Shown here: positions 1 through 7,455 of the stretch, in pieces | How positions within the stretch are numbered: position 1 is the first letter of the stretch | Layout of the letters: every line of letters starts with the position of its first letter | Assembly: GCA_036939975.1 (NCBI GenBank) | Contig: JALLPB010001976.1 | Location: forward strand, 1 to 10,237 | Origin: Cyclostephanos tholiformis | Taxonomy: Eukaryota > Bacillariophyta > Thalassiosirophyceae > Thalassiosirales > Thalassiosiraceae | Reading direction: 5' to 3' | DNA: 10,237 nucleotides | Notes under the pieces: generated by a model | Database searches by the model: none | What the model saw: only the letters and a program-made list of their open reading frames with translations | Told to the model about the DNA's origin: nothing | Translations under genes and position numbers: made by a program

Positions 1-26
1 TTGACCAAAAGGAATTCAAAAGCAAA

Positions 27-802
27 ATGGCGGGAGGCGTCTCTTATGCCCCGGCTTCAACGGTAGAATCTCCAGACCAAGAGCAAGAGAATCCAAAGGG
101 AATCAAGTGAAGGAGCAGGAGCACATTATTTCTCAAGACATAAAAAATCTGAGAGTTGGTTACATCACTATCGATTCAATCATGGGCTTTCTAGTCACAC
201 AACCAAACCAATTTAATATGGCCCAAGTCAGGGAGGCGATGGGAGGCATCTCGCCCGATGTCCCCACCGTTACCGCCGTCGCCATCCCTCCTCCCGATGT
301 CGAATCTCAGCCGTTGGAACAGGAACAAACCGCCATCGATGTATCCTTTGTAGACGAGCGAGACGGGATGGGAATGGGAACGGGCAGTGCACTCTTCATA
401 CTTATCCTCGTGGGTATTGGAGGATCGATTGTCGGAACCATCTACGCCGGTTTCAACCCTGTTGATGATGCCGCCGACTCCACTGTCTACATTACATCAG
501 CTCCCGTGATGATTCTGGCGGTTGTTTCTGGCGTGTGTGTCTTCGCGGCTGCTGTCATCGTTGCGTCGTACCTCACGTGTGGATGCTGCTGCCTGGGCAA
601 GTACCAACTAAAATCCAACGTCAATGCATGGGCCATAGCTACGCTCGTCACGCTGTGCCTCGTGCTCGTGATTCAATTCGTCGGCCGGTTATTCTTCGTC
701 AAATCACTCGCCGAACTTCGTATTAATTGCGCAATTGAATCATTACTCCTGATAATTGCTCTGGTCCTTGCCCGTCGCTTCGCTTCTTGGGGCGGCTGTT
801 GA
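27..802 (+). CDS. Unknown four-helix membrane protein, probable two-exon gene
   Basis: I do not recognise this family. The long open frame is continuous to the TGA at 800-802 but has no ATG at its beginning. An ATG in good context (AAAATGG) at 27 opens another frame that closes at 108-110. Removing a GT-AG intron at 107-231 (GTGAAG to GTCAG) joins the two frames and gives 216 residues. Residues 1-78 are hydrophilic, acidic and Pro/Gln-rich. Four hydrophobic helices follow at about 80-101, 118-141, 159-183 and 191-208. A CGCCC cluster at about 143-147, just after helix 2, could be palmitoylated (inference). The membrane is unknown; no plastid motif or signal peptide is visible. Other acceptors are possible, for example one ending at 153, and in-frame ATGs at 182 or 218 could be alternative starts. 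The coding status is fairly sure, the 5' structure less so. Confidence 0.68.
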
Positions 803-830
803 GGTGTTACACGTGACACTCGATAAAATT

Positions 831-891
831 CCTAGTAGATTAATTTTAGAATGCGTATCATGGAAGGTTCGATTCGTGTTTCTCTACTAGG
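831..891. repeat. Inverted repeat downstream of the membrane-protein gene
   Basis: CCTAGTAGA at 831-839 and TCTACTAGG at 883-891 are perfect 9-base inverted arms with a 43-base loop. AATT flanks both sides, offset by one base on the right. It starts 28 bases after the stop codon at 802, so it would fold in the 3' untranslated region. A role in 3' end formation or mRNA stability is only inference. Confidence 0.5.
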
Positions 892-1194
892 CAATTAGAT
901 CATCCTCTCCGAGTGGATAAGTACGTGCAAGAAAATTCGAGTCTAAGGCAGTTTTACTCGTTGTAAATTGGTTATTCTGATTTTCCAAATGGTTTGATAG
1001 ATGATGTGTTAGGAATTTCATCTCGGAGACGCCAGAAACAAAACCGCCTTACGACGGACGGGAGATCTAGTACTAACGATGGATATCATGGTTTGTTCAA
1101 TGGCTAACGTCGTCATAATGTTGCGACAAACGCCTAATCGAAAGTAAACACGCCACGTCCCACGTCTCACACCCCCTCCCACGCCCACAATTCA

Positions 1195-1200
1195 TGTGTG

Positions 1201-1231
<31 letters not shown>

Positions 1232-1240
1232 TTTTTTTTT
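1195..1240. repeat. Compound microsatellite (TG)10 then T26
   Basis: Ten TG units at 1195-1214 run directly into 26 T at 1215-1240. On the coding strand of the neighbouring minus-strand gene this reads as A26 followed by (CA)10, beginning 23 bases after its stop codon. It resembles a poly(A) tail, but the gene has an intron, so a retrocopy is unlikely. Replication slippage is enough to explain it. Its true length is uncertain in any assembly. Confidence 0.92.
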
Positions 1241-1263
1241 CCAACATCGGGTACCCCTGGTAC

Positions 1264-1978
1264 CTACCCCCCGGCGTTCCTGTTCATGATCCCGACCACA
1301 ACGTCCTTGACGAGTATCCCCCCCACTATCCAAATGGCATACTGACTAACGAAGTTAACGATCGAAGTCAATGGCGAATCATCCTCCTCGGCGTATTTGG
1401 GTTCCCATCCCGGATCCTCCCTCTTGCGCTGCGAGTATTTGATCATGAGATCGAGCATCTCGCCGTCGAGTAAAAATTTATCGACCTCCGCGACAGCCTC
1501 CTCGGGGGTGAATTTGGGTATGTCATTTTGGAATTTGACCATGAGGTCCTCACGCCTGTTTTAGAGTATTATTCGTATATATATATAATATTGTGTATTA
1601 CATGCTTATAATATGAGCATGTGGACGATTATTTCGTCGAGACACAAACGTCAACAATAAAAAAAACACTCACGTCCCGATATATTCCAGAACCTCATCG
1701 GGATCGATCCCGAGGGCGAGCTTCTCGTCCCAATTACTATTCGTCTCGCAAAACTCCCTCCCGAAGAGCAATCTCAGCTGCTCCTCCCGACCCATGGTCG
1801 ACAGTTCGTCCTTGGTCAGAGTTGCGGACAGCGTCGTCGACGAGGGCCTCGTTCGTGGGATGGCGGCGGCGCTGAATGCCGACGTCGTCGTCGCCGTCTT
1901 GGTCATTGTAAGCGACGACGACGCGAGGAACGACGCGGCGAATAGCAGCAGCGACGATGGGATCGTCGACGACTTCAT
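1264..1978 (-). CDS. Plastid-targeted protein of unknown function, one C-terminal helix
   Basis: Two exons, 1978-1674 and 1555-1264, flank a 118-base intron (1673-1556) with GTGAGT donor and AACAG acceptor. The splice splits an ACG Thr codon and restores one frame of 198 residues. Residues 1-34 look like a signal peptide (hydrophobic core about 9-23). TSAFSAAA at 32-39 then matches the diatom ASAF plastid-import motif with Phe after the cleavage site, and a Ser/Thr/Arg transit stretch follows. The mature part is acidic and helical, with a GREEQLRLLFGREF segment and a TPEEAVAEVDKFLLDGEMLD segment. A hydrophobic helix at about 167-190 suggests a thylakoid or envelope anchor. I do not recognise the family. 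Gene structure and targeting are well supported; function is unknown. The 5' end is divergent from the inositol oxygenase gene. Confidence 0.83.
1593..1622. repeat. Hairpin inside the intron of the plastid-protein gene
   Basis: ACATGCT and AGCATGT form perfect arms around a short A/T-rich centre. With one wobble pair the stem extends to about 10 bp with a three-base loop. It lies in the middle of the 118-base intron, next to a TA-rich run (about 1577-1587). It may fold in the pre-mRNA; any role in splicing is inference. Confidence 0.45.
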
Positions 1979-2367
1979 ACCTTCTTTCCTTTTTATATGG
2001 TTAGAAGTTGAAGACGAAGCACATTTAGGTACTTCAATAATGGAGAGAGTAAAAAAATATCGATTTTTCTCGTAGTGGGCTGTGATGTGCTGTGTTTGTT
2101 GCTAGCTTGCTTCGTCTTCTTCCGCGTGGATATTATTATTTTATTAGAGTATTTTTTTGTAGTAAGTAGGTACCTACCTATCTTTCCTGGCATCCTACCA
2201 CGGTACAATATGTAGATGCCTTCGGCTATGGGTTATCTAGAGGGTCAGGGTTTACCATAGGTAGAGCGAGGTATGAATAATATATGGAAGCAGAAGACAT
2301 CAATCATAATTTTTTTAAAGAATACACTTAAGTATTTCCAACTCGGCAAATAACATAATTCTTTCCC
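1979..2367. promoter_or_regulatory. Divergent promoter region, plastid-protein gene and MIOX
   Basis: These 389 bases lie between the start codons of two divergent genes, so both promoters and both 5' untranslated regions must fit here. A 12-base perfect palindrome, GTAGGTACCTAC, sits at 2166-2177. CTAGAGGGT at 2237-2245 and AATAATATATGG at 2276-2287 both recur upstream of the dihydrolipoamide dehydrogenase gene. A TATAAAAA-like run on the minus strand at about 1990-1997 lies too close to the ATG at 1978 to be its TATA box, unless the true start is further in. No transcription start can be assigned. Confidence 0.5.
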
Positions 2368-2716
2368 ATGGCGCGGGCCGAGTCCGTAATAGCATCGATT
2401 CGTCCCGACGATGACGACGCCACGATGGACCCCAACGACGACGCCATCGTCCGATCCATCCTAGAAACTAATTCCATCGCGAAGCCCGTCGAGGGATTCC
2501 GATCGTATGGCGATGGCGATGGCGACGGTGGCGACGGTGGCGACGACGGCGATGGTGACGGCGGGACGCCAAAACGCGTCCTGATGCATTACAGGGACAT
2601 GAGGACGTACCAGACGGTGGAATTTCACGATAGGATGGCGACAAAGTATTCCTTCGAAAATGGAAAATACAGGTGCGTGCTGTGTGAAGTAATGTGCGTT
2701 TCCGGCGGGGAAGGCT

Positions 2717-2747
<31 letters not shown>

Positions 2748-4065
2748 GAGGTGTGTCAGTGTTTCTTTTCACTTAGATGCTACCATCATGCTTCATAACA
2801 ATGTATGCCACAATGGCGCGAAGCGAAATGTATCATCTTAAGTTCGTTCCTCGATCATTGTACAAAATTCACCACACTCGTTGAAAAATCCGATCGTACG
2901 AATGGTTGACACAGGAGGCTAATGACGATCGAGGAGGCATTCGTCGAGCTCGAGGATTACGTCGACGCTAGCGATCCCGATATGGACTTGGTACGTTGCA
3001 GTTTTTTTGCTGCCCTACTTTCGCATGATGATATCATATCACCGCACATGCATTCATGCATGCGTGCACGGACATTTCATCGAGCGCATCGGGATCGCTT
3101 TACTCACATTTTTTTCGTTTTTCCATCTCGGCAATGCATCATTATTTTAATCATCGATTCTTGTCATCCTCGGGGGGATGGGACCGCGCACACAGCCCAA
3201 TTTACTACACTTATTGCAGACCGCGGAGGGAATACGCAAATCGAATCATCCCGACTGGTTCCAACTCGTCGGATTGTTGCACGACATGGGCAAGATCATG
3301 TTCCTTTGGGGTAACGCGAATGACGGTCAGGACGGGTACGCATCGGACGAAAATTCCAAACAGTGGGCGCTGGGTGGGGATACCTTCGTCGTGGGTTGTC
3401 GCATCCCCGACGAGGCGGTCGTATTGCCAAGGTACAATCGTTTGAATCCGGACATGGCCGATTCGAGGTATAATACCGATTACGGCATGTACGAGCCGAA
3501 CTGCGGCCTCGACGCATTGAAATTCTCGTGGGGACACGATGAGTACATGTACCGCATGCTCGTGGCAAATGATTGTCTCATCCCACGGGAGGGATTGGAC
3601 ATGATACGATATCACTCGGCGTATCCGTGGCACGATAGGGCGAGTCCGTTCCTGATATCTTTTTCGCTTCCTCGTCGGAGAGTTTTGCGTGACCAAATGG
3701 GATATGACCCCCCCCCCCCTCTCATATTTGTTTTCTTTCGTTCTGTACGTCTTTTGCACAGGGTGCGTATCGCCATTTGATGAAGCCGGAGGACTACGAT
3801 CGTATAAAGTGGGTGAAACTATTCAATAAATTTGACCTTTACACGAAGGTAAGGGGGGCAGCCTTGTTTTTACTATTCCGCATGAACAACCTCTTGATGC
3901 ATTCGGGTCACAACCTCAACCTCTATTTCTGCATTCTGTTCTGCTTTAATTTGAAATTAGGACGAGGGAAATGAATTGCGTGGGGAGAAAATGCAGGAGG
4001 AACTCTGGCCATACTACAAGGGATTGCTCGATAAGTACGGGTTAGGAGGGAAGCTGAAGTGGTGA
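2368..4065 (+). CDS. MIOX: Myo-inositol oxygenase, five exons
   Basis: The product opens myo-inositol to D-glucuronate using O2 and a mixed-valent di-iron centre, probably in the cytosol since no signal peptide is seen. Exons are 2368-2672, 2915-2990, 3196-3639, 3762-3848 and 3961-4065, giving 338 residues; animal enzymes have about 285. All six iron ligands known for the family are present: H132, H156 and D157 (in GLLHDMGK), H241 (WGHDEYMY), H267 (IRYHSAYPWH) and D300 (FNKFDLYTK). The C-terminal three keep the family's spacing exactly. Two extras stand out: a Gly/Asp-rich insert at about 48-66 and a net 14-residue insert at about 167-182, before QWALGGDTF. An in-frame TAA 12 bases upstream supports the ATG. 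Introns 1, 2 and 4 are GT-AG; intron 3 begins with GC. Identification is firm. Confidence 0.95.
2509..2565 (+). repeat. GGCGAT/GGCGAC coding repeat in MIOX exon 1
   Basis: Imperfect GGNGAN hexamers encode the Gly/Asp-rich stretch at residues 48-66. It falls between the conserved FRSY and the RVLMHYRDM segment, where animal enzymes have only a few residues. It looks like a slippage-derived, probably disordered acidic loop and may vary in length between strains. Confidence 0.85.
2717..2746. repeat. G30 homopolymer in MIOX intron 1
   Basis: Thirty consecutive G on the coding strand lie within intron 1 (2673-2914), 44 bases after the donor GTGCGT. Such a tract can form G-quadruplexes in DNA and in the pre-mRNA. 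It is likely to be length-polymorphic and hard to sequence, so the number 30 should be treated as approximate. Confidence 0.93.
3640..3761 (+). other. GC-AG intron in MIOX (intron 3)
   Basis: The donor is AGG followed by GCGAGT and the acceptor is TTGCACAG. Splicing here is phase 0 and joins YPWHDR to GAYRHLMKPEDYDR. The spacing from YPWH to FNKFD is then 22 residues, the same as I recall for animal inositol oxygenases. No GT donor nearby keeps both the frame and the conserved YPWH. The intron is 122 bases and contains a C12 run at 3708-3719. Confidence 0.82.
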
Positions 4066-4702
4066 TGATGTATTATGTTTTTTGGGCTGAACTCGGATGT
4101 GCTGTTATTGACTTAATTCCCTTAAAATATACCAGTGAATTCATGGGGGCATTGCTCTATTGACCTCGATAGACCTCCACAACACATTCACCCCCCTCCC
4201 ACCTCCCTTTGCGCCCCTTGTCGCATCCCCTATTTCACTACAATTCCACAGTAAATTTTGATTTCCTGAGTAATCTACACCACACCTTAACACGATTCTC
4301 CAAACGTCCTCATTTGGAAGATTTGAAATTCAACGAAAATAACGATGTGTGGGGGGGGGTTCAACTGCCTAATTCCAACGTGTTGTGAGAGGCAACGTGC
4401 AAGTTAAGACGATAAGGGCAAGGAGGGAATGGGTGCGTGATAATATGTCCAACAATGACAAAAATCGGACTGACAATGCCCCTGGCCACATGTACTATTA
4501 TAGTCATCATCTTGGCACACTACTTTTAGTTTTTAAGATAGGTAGTGAAAATGCACCACTTAAAAATTAAACAACCCCCGCATAAATATAGAATTATTCA
4601 GGCTTCGGGGGCCCATCGACCCCTACGACGACAATACAGGATAAAGAGTTGGCCGCTTTTTCCCCCGTGCACGCCATCAAACAAATTTCTATTCATTTTC
4701 GC
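4066..4702. other. Intergenic region between convergent MIOX and LPD genes
   Basis: These 637 bases hold the 3' untranslated regions of both genes. Visible features are C-rich runs at about 4191-4207, a G9 run at 4351-4359 and A/T-rich patches. The open frames here (for example 4385-4570) lack conserved motifs and biased codon use, so I do not call them genes. No RNA gene or repeat of note is seen. Confidence 0.6.
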
Positions 4703-6822
4703 TCAATGCGCCGACATCCCCACGGCTCCCTTGAATGCCTCGTCGAGGACCTCGCACAGCGTCGGGTGGGTGTGAACCATCATGCTCAATTCTTGAACCG
4801 TCGTTCCGGCGGCGACGGCATTCGCGCACTCCTGAATCAGGTCGGCGGCGTGGATGCCGATGATGTGAACTGCCACCACCTTCCCCGACTCCTTGTTGTA
4901 CAGAACCTTTGCCATGCCGTTCCCCTCGAGCTCGGCCAAAGCCTTCGAATTGGCGCGGAAGCTACCCTGGGACTTACCGAGGGTCCATCCCTCCTTCGCC
5001 GCTCGCTCGATCGCCTGCTCCTCCGTGGGTCCGACCATGGCGATCTCGGGATGGGTGAAGCACGCGGCCGGGATGGCATCGTGATTCACGGTGTGAGATC
5101 GGCCGCATATGTTTTCGATGGCGCTTATGCCCTGCGCGCTCGCCGCGTGCGCGAGCATCATCTTCCCGTTGGCATCCCCGATGCAGTACAGATTCGGGAT
5201 GACGACGCCCTCGTCGCCGTGCTTCGTCATGACGCGCATCTGCGGGTCGACGGCGACGAAGCCGCGCGAGGTCTCGATGCCGGCGGATTCGAGTCCCATG
5301 TTGGCGGTGTTCGGGACGCGACCGGTGGCGACCATGGCGGCGTCGACCTCGAGGGTCTCGACGTGCTCCCTATTGTTTGATAATTCGCGTGCCGGACGAC
5401 GAGGGGGGAGGTAGGAGACGCGATATAACGAAGCCGGGACGAAATGAATATTAGGTTACAGTGAAACACACAACGTAAAACACGAGATGAATGCACAGAA
5501 AAGGAAGGAGAACATCGATATTCCTCACTTGGTTTTCGCGTCGATCATCTTGATGGTAACAGGCTTCACTCCCGGTATGCCCGGGGTGACCTCGCTGGCG
5601 AAAACTCCCGTCCTGTAATCGATGGGCCTGTCCCTGATGAGAAGGCGCTCGGCCTGCTTGGCAATTTCCCTATCAAAGGTGGGCATGATGTTCGGCAATG
5701 CCTCGATGAAAGTTACCTCGGAACTGAGTGCGGTGTATACGTCGCTGAACTCGAGCACGATGTAACCGGATCCGATGATCGCCACCCACTGCGGTACCGA
5801 TTGTAACTCGAGCGCACCGTCGGAGGTGTATACCGTCTTCTCGTCGACTGTCACGCCGGGTGGCACAAAGGGGATGGATCCCGGTGCGAGGATGATGTCC
5901 TGTTATGATGTGTGTCGTGTGGAGATGAAGGGTGAGCGGNAAGGGGATGGATCCCGGTGCGAGGATGATGTCCTGTTATGATGTGTGTCGTGTGGAGATG
6001 AAGGGTGAGGGGATCAAAATTTCAAGTGAGGCGCGATGTCATTTGTGGCAATGGCATGAGAATCGATTGCCCAAAATGACGCGAAGTTGCGCACCATGGA
6101 GGTAGAATGTGTGTAGGACTAATGAAAAAGGACAAACACGACGCAGGAGACAACAAAGAAAAATGCCCTCCCCCCCCCCTATCTCCCCCCTCAAATATGA
6201 GAATATCATCATCGTCATCTTTGGAGGCAGCTCACCTTGGCGGTATAGACTTTCCCCGAGGTCGCATCCTTGAGACCTCGTGTACCTCCCCGGCTCCGGC
6301 ACTACCTCCGACGAGTATCCCCCGTCCCTCGATGATGTCCACGCCCAACGCCACGAGACTTCCCTCCAAATTTCCCTTGACGCGATTCGCCAGCTGTTTC
6401 GCGTGCCTAGCGACCCCCTCGCGATCGTAGGTAACCTCCCCATCGACCTTGATCCCGAATTTGCCAAGGTGTTCCGTCGCCCTCATCTCGCGCACCCTCC
6501 CGCTCGCCGCGAGTAATGCCTTCGACGGGACGCATCCGCAATTGACGCACGTCCCCCCCACGTCGTTGCCGCTGATTATAGCCGTCGATAATTCCTGCGA
6601 TCGGGAGTGCAATGCCGCGCCGTGTCCGCCGACGCCGCACCCGATTATGATGACGTCGTAATCGTAGTTGCCGCATTTCGACGCATCGAGGGATGTGGTG
6701 GCGATTTTGGCCGCGGCGGCGGCGGTGGAGGAGGAGGAGGAGGAGGAGGGGACGACGAAGGCCGTGGCCGACGGCGAGGAGGAAGAGGCGACGAGGGCAA
6801 GGCTTGCTAGGAAGAATCTCAT
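4703..6822 (-). CDS. LPD1: Plastid-type dihydrolipoamide dehydrogenase (E3), frame-broken copy
   Basis: E3 reoxidises the dihydrolipoyl group of E2 with NAD+ via FAD, here for the plastid pyruvate dehydrogenase. Exons are 6822-6236, 5899-5529 and 5369-4703; introns are GT-AG. Motifs: signal peptide then ATAFVVP (19-25, ASAF-type plastid cue), FAD site GCGVGG (61-66), redox pair C92/C97 in [16 protein letters not shown] site GSGYIV (239-244), FAD site IGDANGK, and the H521/E526 dyad in [12 protein letters not shown]. Numbering assumes one base is missing at 6288-6291, where exon 1 changes frame between [11 protein letters not shown] and [16 protein letters not shown]; the whole would be 541 residues, near the plant plastid enzyme. 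Three conserved sites differ from recalled plastid homologues: Cys95 (usually Arg), Val244 (third Gly of GxGxxG) and Ser255 (usually Gly). The family is certain. Whether the copy is functional, or has errors in the record, is open. Confidence 0.9.
5868..6009. repeat. 69-bp perfect direct repeat beside a single N
   Basis: Positions 5868-5936 recur exactly at 5941-6009, offset by 73 bases, and the only unknown base of the window (5940) sits between the copies. Each copy contains the first bases of LPD exon 2 and its acceptor. Only the copy at 5900 keeps the reading frame, because the offset is not a multiple of three. The pattern fits two contigs with unmerged overlapping ends joined by one N. 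Confidence 0.93.
6709..6747 (-). repeat. Poly-Ala/poly-Ser coding repeat in LPD transit peptide
   Basis: TCC/TCG-type codons at 6727-6747 encode Ser26-Ser32, and GCN codons at 6709-6723 encode Ala34-Ala38. The run lies just after the ATAFVVP motif, in the transit part of the targeting sequence, where low-complexity Ser/Ala is normal and length should matter little. Confidence 0.85.
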
Positions 6823-7309
6823 GATGTGTTCGTTGGGTTGAAAGTTACCGAGTAGGTTAAATGCGATCTATCTATTGCTTGTTACTGCTGTTGTCCTTGT
6901 GTCTCTCTCGTGGAACTAGAGGGTGTTAATAATATATGGCTTGATGGGTTTTTGTTTTCGTTGAGGGATTTGCATCGCTGGCCCTAAATCCAAGACGACG
7001 TCGACGAATATCTCATCTCCTCTCCGCCCCTACATAAGTACAACCTGCGAACACATATATTATTACATTACTATACATGATAACGGAATCATTGATTTTT
7101 CATCACTCCGCGCGCAAGAAAAAATACGCAAAGAAGATCCCTCCGTGCGGGGGTGACACGGCCTACGTCATCGCATTATTTACCATGCGAACAATAGCTC
7201 GCGCCTGTGTAGGATAATATCATCTTCGATGCCGTTACGTTTGCTACATAGAGTACACCATTATTTTGTCACGACACGTCAGTCGAGACCTCGCGGGCTT
7301 AAAAATATT

Positions 7310-7340
7310 AAGTATCCATCGATCCGTAAATTGGATACTT
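7310..7340. repeat. Inverted repeat AAGTATCC / GGATACTT
   Basis: Perfect 8-base arms at 7310-7317 and 7333-7340 enclose 15 bases. Another GGATAC follows at about 7363-7368. It lies outside the transposase remnant and upstream of LPD. It may belong to the element's outer end or be an unrelated hairpin; I cannot tell. Confidence 0.45.
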
Positions 7341-7405
7341 TAGATACAGGGTTGGTGAGCGGGTGGATACATCCATAAATGGAGTTTTCATTAAAAACAG
7401 ATGGT

Positions 7406-7429
7406 AAAAACATAAAAACATAAAAACAT
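7406..7429. repeat. Three tandem copies of AAAAACAT
   Basis: Three exact 8-base units lie in an A-rich context, followed by a partial unit (AACAAC). It is a short satellite-like tract about 50 bases left of the putative transposon end motif. Confidence 0.85.
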
Positions 7430-7455
7430 AACAACGGTTCCTAAAACGGTGGTTT

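Larger units (their letters stand above)
803..1263. other. Intergenic region between two convergent genes
   Basis: This 461-base stretch separates the 3' ends of the plus-strand membrane-protein gene and the minus-strand plastid-protein gene. It holds the inverted repeat at 831-891 and the TG/T tract at 1195-1240. A CACGTG palindrome lies at about 810-815. Open frames here are short and low in complexity; none looks coding. Confidence 0.6.
6823..7455. promoter_or_regulatory. LPD upstream region and spacer before the transposon remnant
   Basis: This stretch upstream of the minus-strand LPD start has no credible gene. It should contain the LPD promoter, but no TATA box can be assigned. CTAGAGGGT (6916-6924) and AATAATATATGG (6928-6939), on the plus strand, are shared with the MIOX upstream region. 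Further left-to-right come a hairpin at 7310-7340 and three AAAAACAT units at 7406-7429. Confidence 0.5.

Noticed and set aside
864..876. tRNA-like GGTTCGATTC box
   Set aside because: The flanking bases cannot form the T-arm stem and no anticodon arm or acceptor stem is present upstream.
1097..1333. Minus-strand open frame with poly-Lys and Thr-His repeat
   Set aside because: It is produced by translating the T26 and TG10 microsatellite and overlaps the end of a real gene in another frame.
3211..3759. Minus-strand open frame opposite MIOX exon 3
   Set aside because: It overlaps the catalytic core of MIOX and crosses an intron boundary with no motif of its own.
4385..4775. Two small plus-strand open frames in the MIOX-LPD gap
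   Set aside because: There is no homology, targeting signal or codon bias, and the second runs into LPD exon 3.
4649..5380. 243-codon plus-strand open frame opposite LPD exon 3
   Set aside because: The minus strand encodes strongly conserved E3 sequence; the plus frame arises from its G/C-rich third positions.
5941..6009. Second LPD exon 2 start as evidence of alternative splicing
   Set aside because: It is an exact copy beside an N and its use would shift the reading frame; an assembly artefact is simpler.
6292..6311. A 20-base mini-intron (GT...AG) that would repair the LPD frame
   Set aside because: Introns this short are not known to me from diatoms, and the same frame is restored by one missing base in a homopolymer.
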